Source of the DNA: Halicephalobus mephisto
Taxonomy: Eukaryota > Nematoda > Chromadorea > Rhabditida > Panagrolaimidae
Direction of reading: 5' to 3'
Assembly (NCBI GenBank): GCA_009193035.1
Contig: SWDT01000003.1
Coordinates: 124,001 to 188,000, forward strand
DNA length: 64,000 bases
In this document: piece by piece, positions 60,390-64,000 of the stretch
Layout of the letters: every line of letters begins with the position of its first letter
Position numbering within the stretch: position 1 is the stretch's first letter
Notes under the pieces: generated by a model
The model's database searches: none
What the model saw: only the letters and a program-made list of their open reading frames with translations
What the model was told of the DNA's origin: nothing
Program-made: the position numbers and the translations under genes

Positions 60390-60890
60390 CTACTGGATCT
60401 GTTTGGAACTTTTTAGAAGAACTTAAATTTTGTAATTTTGTAATTTTCGGTCCCGAATGGAAAGTTCCGAAAATTCCTGTTGGGACCATTTTTTAGAATT
60501 TTTAAAATAAAAATAATTTTTTTATAAAAATATTATTTTACAACTTTTTAGAAGAACTTGGACTTTGTAATTTTCGGTCTTGAATGGAAAGTTTCGAAAA
60601 TTCTCGTTGGGACCATTTTTTAAGATTTTTAAAATAAAAATAATTCTTTTATAAAAATATTATTTTACAACTTTTAAGAAGAACTTGGACTTTGAATTTT
60701 GTAATTTTCGGTCTTGAATGGAAATTCCGAAAATTCTCGTTGGGACCATTTTTTAAGATTTTTAAAATAAAAATAATTTTTTTATAAAAGTATTATTTTA
60801 CAACTTTTAAGAAGAGCTTAGACTTTGAATTTTGTAATTTTCGGTCTCGAATGGAAAGTTCCGAAAATTCCCCTTGAGATCATTTTAAAT
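60390..60890. repeat. ~128-bp tandem repeat, four copies
   Basis: Units of GAAGAACTTGGACTTTGTAA, then TTTTCGGTCTTGAATGGAAA, GTTCCGAAAATTC[CT]CGTTGGG and ACCATTTTTTAAGATTTTTA. Confidence 0.85.
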
Positions 60891-60969
60891 TTTTTTACAA
60901 AAGTTTTTATAAAACTATAATTTTAAAATTTATTAAATGTTTTTGGAATTTTAAAAAAGCAAAAAAAAT

Positions 60970-62290
60970 AAAGTTTTTTAGTTTTTGGTCTCAATTGGAA
61001 ATTTATAGAAATTTACATCAGGATATTTCTTTCGGAATTTCTGGCGTTCATTATAATGTGATCTTGGATCGTTGAAAAACCACATAAAAACTAAATTTAA
61101 TATTTTTGGTCTTGACTGGAAAGTTTTAGAAACTTTTTAAAAGAGAATTTTTAAAATTAATATAATTTTGAAATTTATAATATTAGTTAAAAACTAAATT
61201 TAATATTTTTGGTCTTAACTGGAAAGTTTTAAAAATTCGTTTTGAGAGAATTTTTAGATCTTTAATTTCACATTTTTGGTCTTAACTGGAAAGTTTTAAA
61301 AATTCGTTTTGAGAGAATTTTTTGATTTCACATTTTTGGTCTTGACTGGAAAATTTCGAAAATTTGTTTCGAGACGCTTTTTGAATTTATGATTTTATAT
61401 TTTTTGTCTTAACTGGAAAGTTCCAAAAATTCGTTTTGAGAGAATTTTTTGATTTCACATTTTTGGTCTTGACTGGAAAATTTCGAAAATTTGTTTCGAG
61501 ACGCTTTTTGAATTTATGATTTTATATTTTTTGTCTTAACTGGAAAGTTCCAAAAATTCGTTTTGAGACAACTTTGATTGTTTTAAAATTATTTAAAATT
61601 AATTAAGTTTTTACTTTTATAGCATTATAAAAAATTTTGCACCTTTTGATCTTAACTAGAAAATTTCGAAAATTCGTGTTGAGACATTTTTTATTTTATT
61701 CAATTTTTTCTATTTCAAATTAATGTAATTTTAGACTTTTCAATATTATGTAAACATGAATTTTCACTTTTTCGGTCTTGACTCGAAAGTTCTAAATATT
61801 CGTGTCGAAACAATTTTTTAAATTTATTTTTGATGTAATTTCAAATTTTACAATACCATAAAAATAGAAAATTTCGATTTTTTTGGTCTCGAGTGGAAAG
61901 TTTTAAAAACTCGTGTTGAAATATTTTTTGAATCATTTTTGCTTTTAAATATTTCCAAATTTTACAGTACCATAAAAAAAATATAAATTTACACTTTTTC
62001 GGTCTCGAGTGGAAAGTTTTAAAAATTCGTGTTGAAATATTTTTTGAATCATTTTTGCTTTTAAATATTTCCAAATTTTACAGTACTATAAAAAAATATA
62101 AATTTACACTTTTTCGGTCTCGAGTGGAAAGTTTTAAAAATTCGTGTTAAAATATTTTTTGAATTATTTTTGCTTTTAAATATTTCCAAATTTTACAGTA
62201 CCATAAAAATATAAATTTACACTTTTTCGGTCTCGAGTGGAAAGTTTTAAAAACTTATGTTAAACCTTTTTTGAATCATTTTTAAGTTAA
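60970..62290. repeat. Tandem repeats with GGTCTCGAGTGGAAAG core
   Basis: Units of about 75-118 bp; the four at 61870-62260 are longest and most alike. Core words are CTTTTTCGGTCTCGAGTGGA, AAGTTTTAAAAATTCGTGTT and CCAAATTTTACAGTACCATA. The unit is clearly related to the 60390-60890 array, so the two are one family at different ages. Confidence 0.85.
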
Positions 62291-64000
62291 TGCAATTTCT
62301 TATAACTTTTTTTCCAAAGGTCAAGAGATAATTAAGGGTTAATGGTGATGTTTTTTTTTCCAAGAGGTATTTTGAAAAAAAATTATCTTTTTCTTCAGGC
62401 AAAGTGCAATGGTCCATGGAGGAAATTCAAAACTGGCGTCAGTCTTGTCTTAATATCGAAAAAACGACGGAAACAAAGTTTTCACTGTTATCCTTTTTGT
62501 CCCTTGGGCTTTCGGGTCGACTTTTGGTTTTTTAGGATTAGGGTCACTGTTCCATTTTTCTTTATTCAATTAATGTCGTTAATTTTCGGAAATTTTCTAA
62601 AAAATTAATTAATCCAAAAAATTTGAAAATAAAGAATTTAAAAAAATTTGAAAATAAAGAATTTTAAAAAAATTTGAATCGAAAAATAAAAAAATAAAAA
62701 TATTAAAAAAATAAAAATATTAAAAAAAATAAAAAAAAAACATTTAAAAAAAAATAAAAATATAAAAAAAATAAAAAATTTAAAAAAATAAAAATATTTA
62801 AAAAAAAATGAAAGTATTTTTAAAAAAATAAAAATATTTAAAAAAAATGAAAGTATTTAAAAAAAATAAAAAATGTTTTTAATTTTAAAATTTATTTTTT
62901 GAAATTTAATTTTGATGAATAAAATTAGATATTTTTGACAATATTACGGTATCGTTTGTAACGTGGTTTGACCTTCTGGCTACGTGAGATCTGCATGTTT
63001 CCATTCAATCACGTTGGGATTAAAGAACACCAACCTCGGATTATCTCAAATAAGCAAATTTTCCGTCCGAGACATGATGAAAAATTTTTTTATAATTTAA
63101 TTTAAAAATTCTTAAATAATTTTTTTAAATTTTTTTTAAATTATAAAAATAAACTTTAAATTTAAAAAAATAAAAAATAAATGAATTTTTAAAAAATAAA
63201 ATTTTAAATTTAAAAAAATAAAAAATAAATAAATTTTAAAAAAATCAAAAAAATTAAATTAAAAAATTTCAAAAATTAAATTTTCCAATCGAGACCATTT
63301 GGATCAATTTTAAAATTTAAATTTTTTAAAATTTTATTTTTAATTTTTTTTTAAATTTTACTTTTTTAATGAATTTTTTATATAAAAAATTTCCTAATTT
63401 CAGATTATTTCAAAAATCAAATTTTCCGTTCAAAAATTGACAAGTTTCTTTTTTAATTTAATTTTTTCGTAAAATTAAATTATTGTTATTTTTTATAAAA
63501 TTACTTTTTATTACTTTTACTAATTTTAAAAGTATAAAAATCAAGAAAGAAAAGTAAAAAATTTTCAAAAAATTAAAAAAAAAAGTTTTAAAGAAATTTA
63601 AGAAAAAATAGAATTTTATAAATTTTTAAAAAAAATAAAATTTTAAAAAGTTTTATAAAAGTTGAATTTAAAAAAAAAATAAAATTTTATAAAACTTAAA
63701 AAAAAAATAAAATTTTAAAAAGTTGAATTTTAATGGAAATCCATCGAGACGGTCCCAAGCGGAAATTGTGTCTGTTCTTGGGAATAATCCGAGATTACAG
63801 TTTTCCCTGAAATCTGCCCAATTTGTCTTCAAACTTGAATTTCCAATTTTTCTACTGTATTTTAAAAAATTCACTTTTTTTATAAAAAAAATTTTAATTT
63901 AACTTTTTTTAAATTTTTTTTTATTTAAAAATTTTCTCAGAATTTTAATTTTTTTGGACTTTTTTTATTTAGGAAATTTTTATTTAACTTTTTATTTATT
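62291..64000. other. Gene-free low-complexity tail
   Basis: Mostly (A)nT and T-run sequence such as AAAAATATTTAAAAAAAATG. Two less A+T-rich islands, 62400-62550 and 62945-63075, and one at 63725-63850 carry no gene I can support. The last has CCATCGAGACGGTCCCAAGCG, another relative of the TCGAGAC family. Confidence 0.5.

Noticed and set aside
62342..62608. Open frame with AKCNGPWRKFKTGV after a TTCTTCAG
   Set aside because: A second frame (KVQWSMEEIQNWRQ) is equally good and neither joins to another exon.
1..64000. CRISPR array or bacterial operon
   Set aside because: Tandem repeats here have no unique spacers of constant size, and all genes are intron-bearing nematode genes.

Overview
The window is nuclear DNA of a nematode, most likely a rhabditid close to Caenorhabditis. 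Multi-exon genes have GT-AG introns with a strong TTTTCAG acceptor, many introns are about 40-50 bp, and several start codons sit directly behind an acceptor-like TTTCAG/TTTTAG as in trans-spliced genes. An exact genomic copy of the nematode spliced leader SL1 is present, and the protein families are those of rhabditid worms. Most non-coding DNA is extremely A+T-rich and built of decayed tandem repeats. From memory, the C. elegans orthologues of polg-1, fzo-1, rpn-9, arv-1 and alh-8 are mostly on chromosome II, so this may be the homologous chromosome.

Layout. 1-7 kb: repeats, a large gene with a degenerate AIG1-type GTPase-like domain (1133-4810), more arrays, and a small secreted Tyr/Pro-rich protein (6118-7059). 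7-17.5 kb: a block of different texture holding a nematode FkbM-type methyltransferase (minus), the SL1 copy, a tRNA-like element, an ancient inverted repeat, three copies of a MITE-like element, and a minus-strand gene with three Cys/His-rich repeats. That gene shares its N-terminal module with the gene at 1133-4810. 17.7-20.2 kb: an 11-residue-repeat protein (minus). 21-24.7 kb: SARAF-like gene and hst-6, divergent. 25.4-31.5 kb: trpp-5 and polg-1 in tandem, 264 bp apart. 31.6-34.9 kb: lmbr-1 (minus), tail to tail with polg-1. 36.4-42.6 kb: fzo-1, rpn-9 (minus) and a small unknown gene divergent from rpn-9. 43.9-48.3 kb: a WWOX-like SDR and a GILT thiol reductase, convergent. 49.9-55.7 kb: arv-1, then alh-8 (minus), lying between two near-identical inverted copies of a 0.5-kb repeat. 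From 55.8 kb to the end almost everything is repeat DNA, apart from one doubtful micro-gene near 60.2 kb.

The housekeeping genes cover mitochondrial DNA replication and fusion (polg-1, fzo-1), mitochondrial valine/thymine catabolism (alh-8), proteasome lid (rpn-9), vesicle tethering (trpp-5), ER sterol/lipid homeostasis (arv-1), store-operated calcium control (SARAF) and heparan sulfate modification (hst-6). There is no sign that they form one pathway.

The least ordinary items are: (a) the pair of SNTX/AIG1-like genes with a shared N-terminus and different effector parts; (b) the SL1 sequence hard-wired into DNA 0.4 kb upstream of the methyltransferase; (c) a tandem array upstream of arv-1 that looks like decayed copies of arv-1 exon 1; (d) the 11-mer repeat protein; (e) an intron that is nearly all MITE. 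All gene models were spliced by hand from frame and splice-site continuity.
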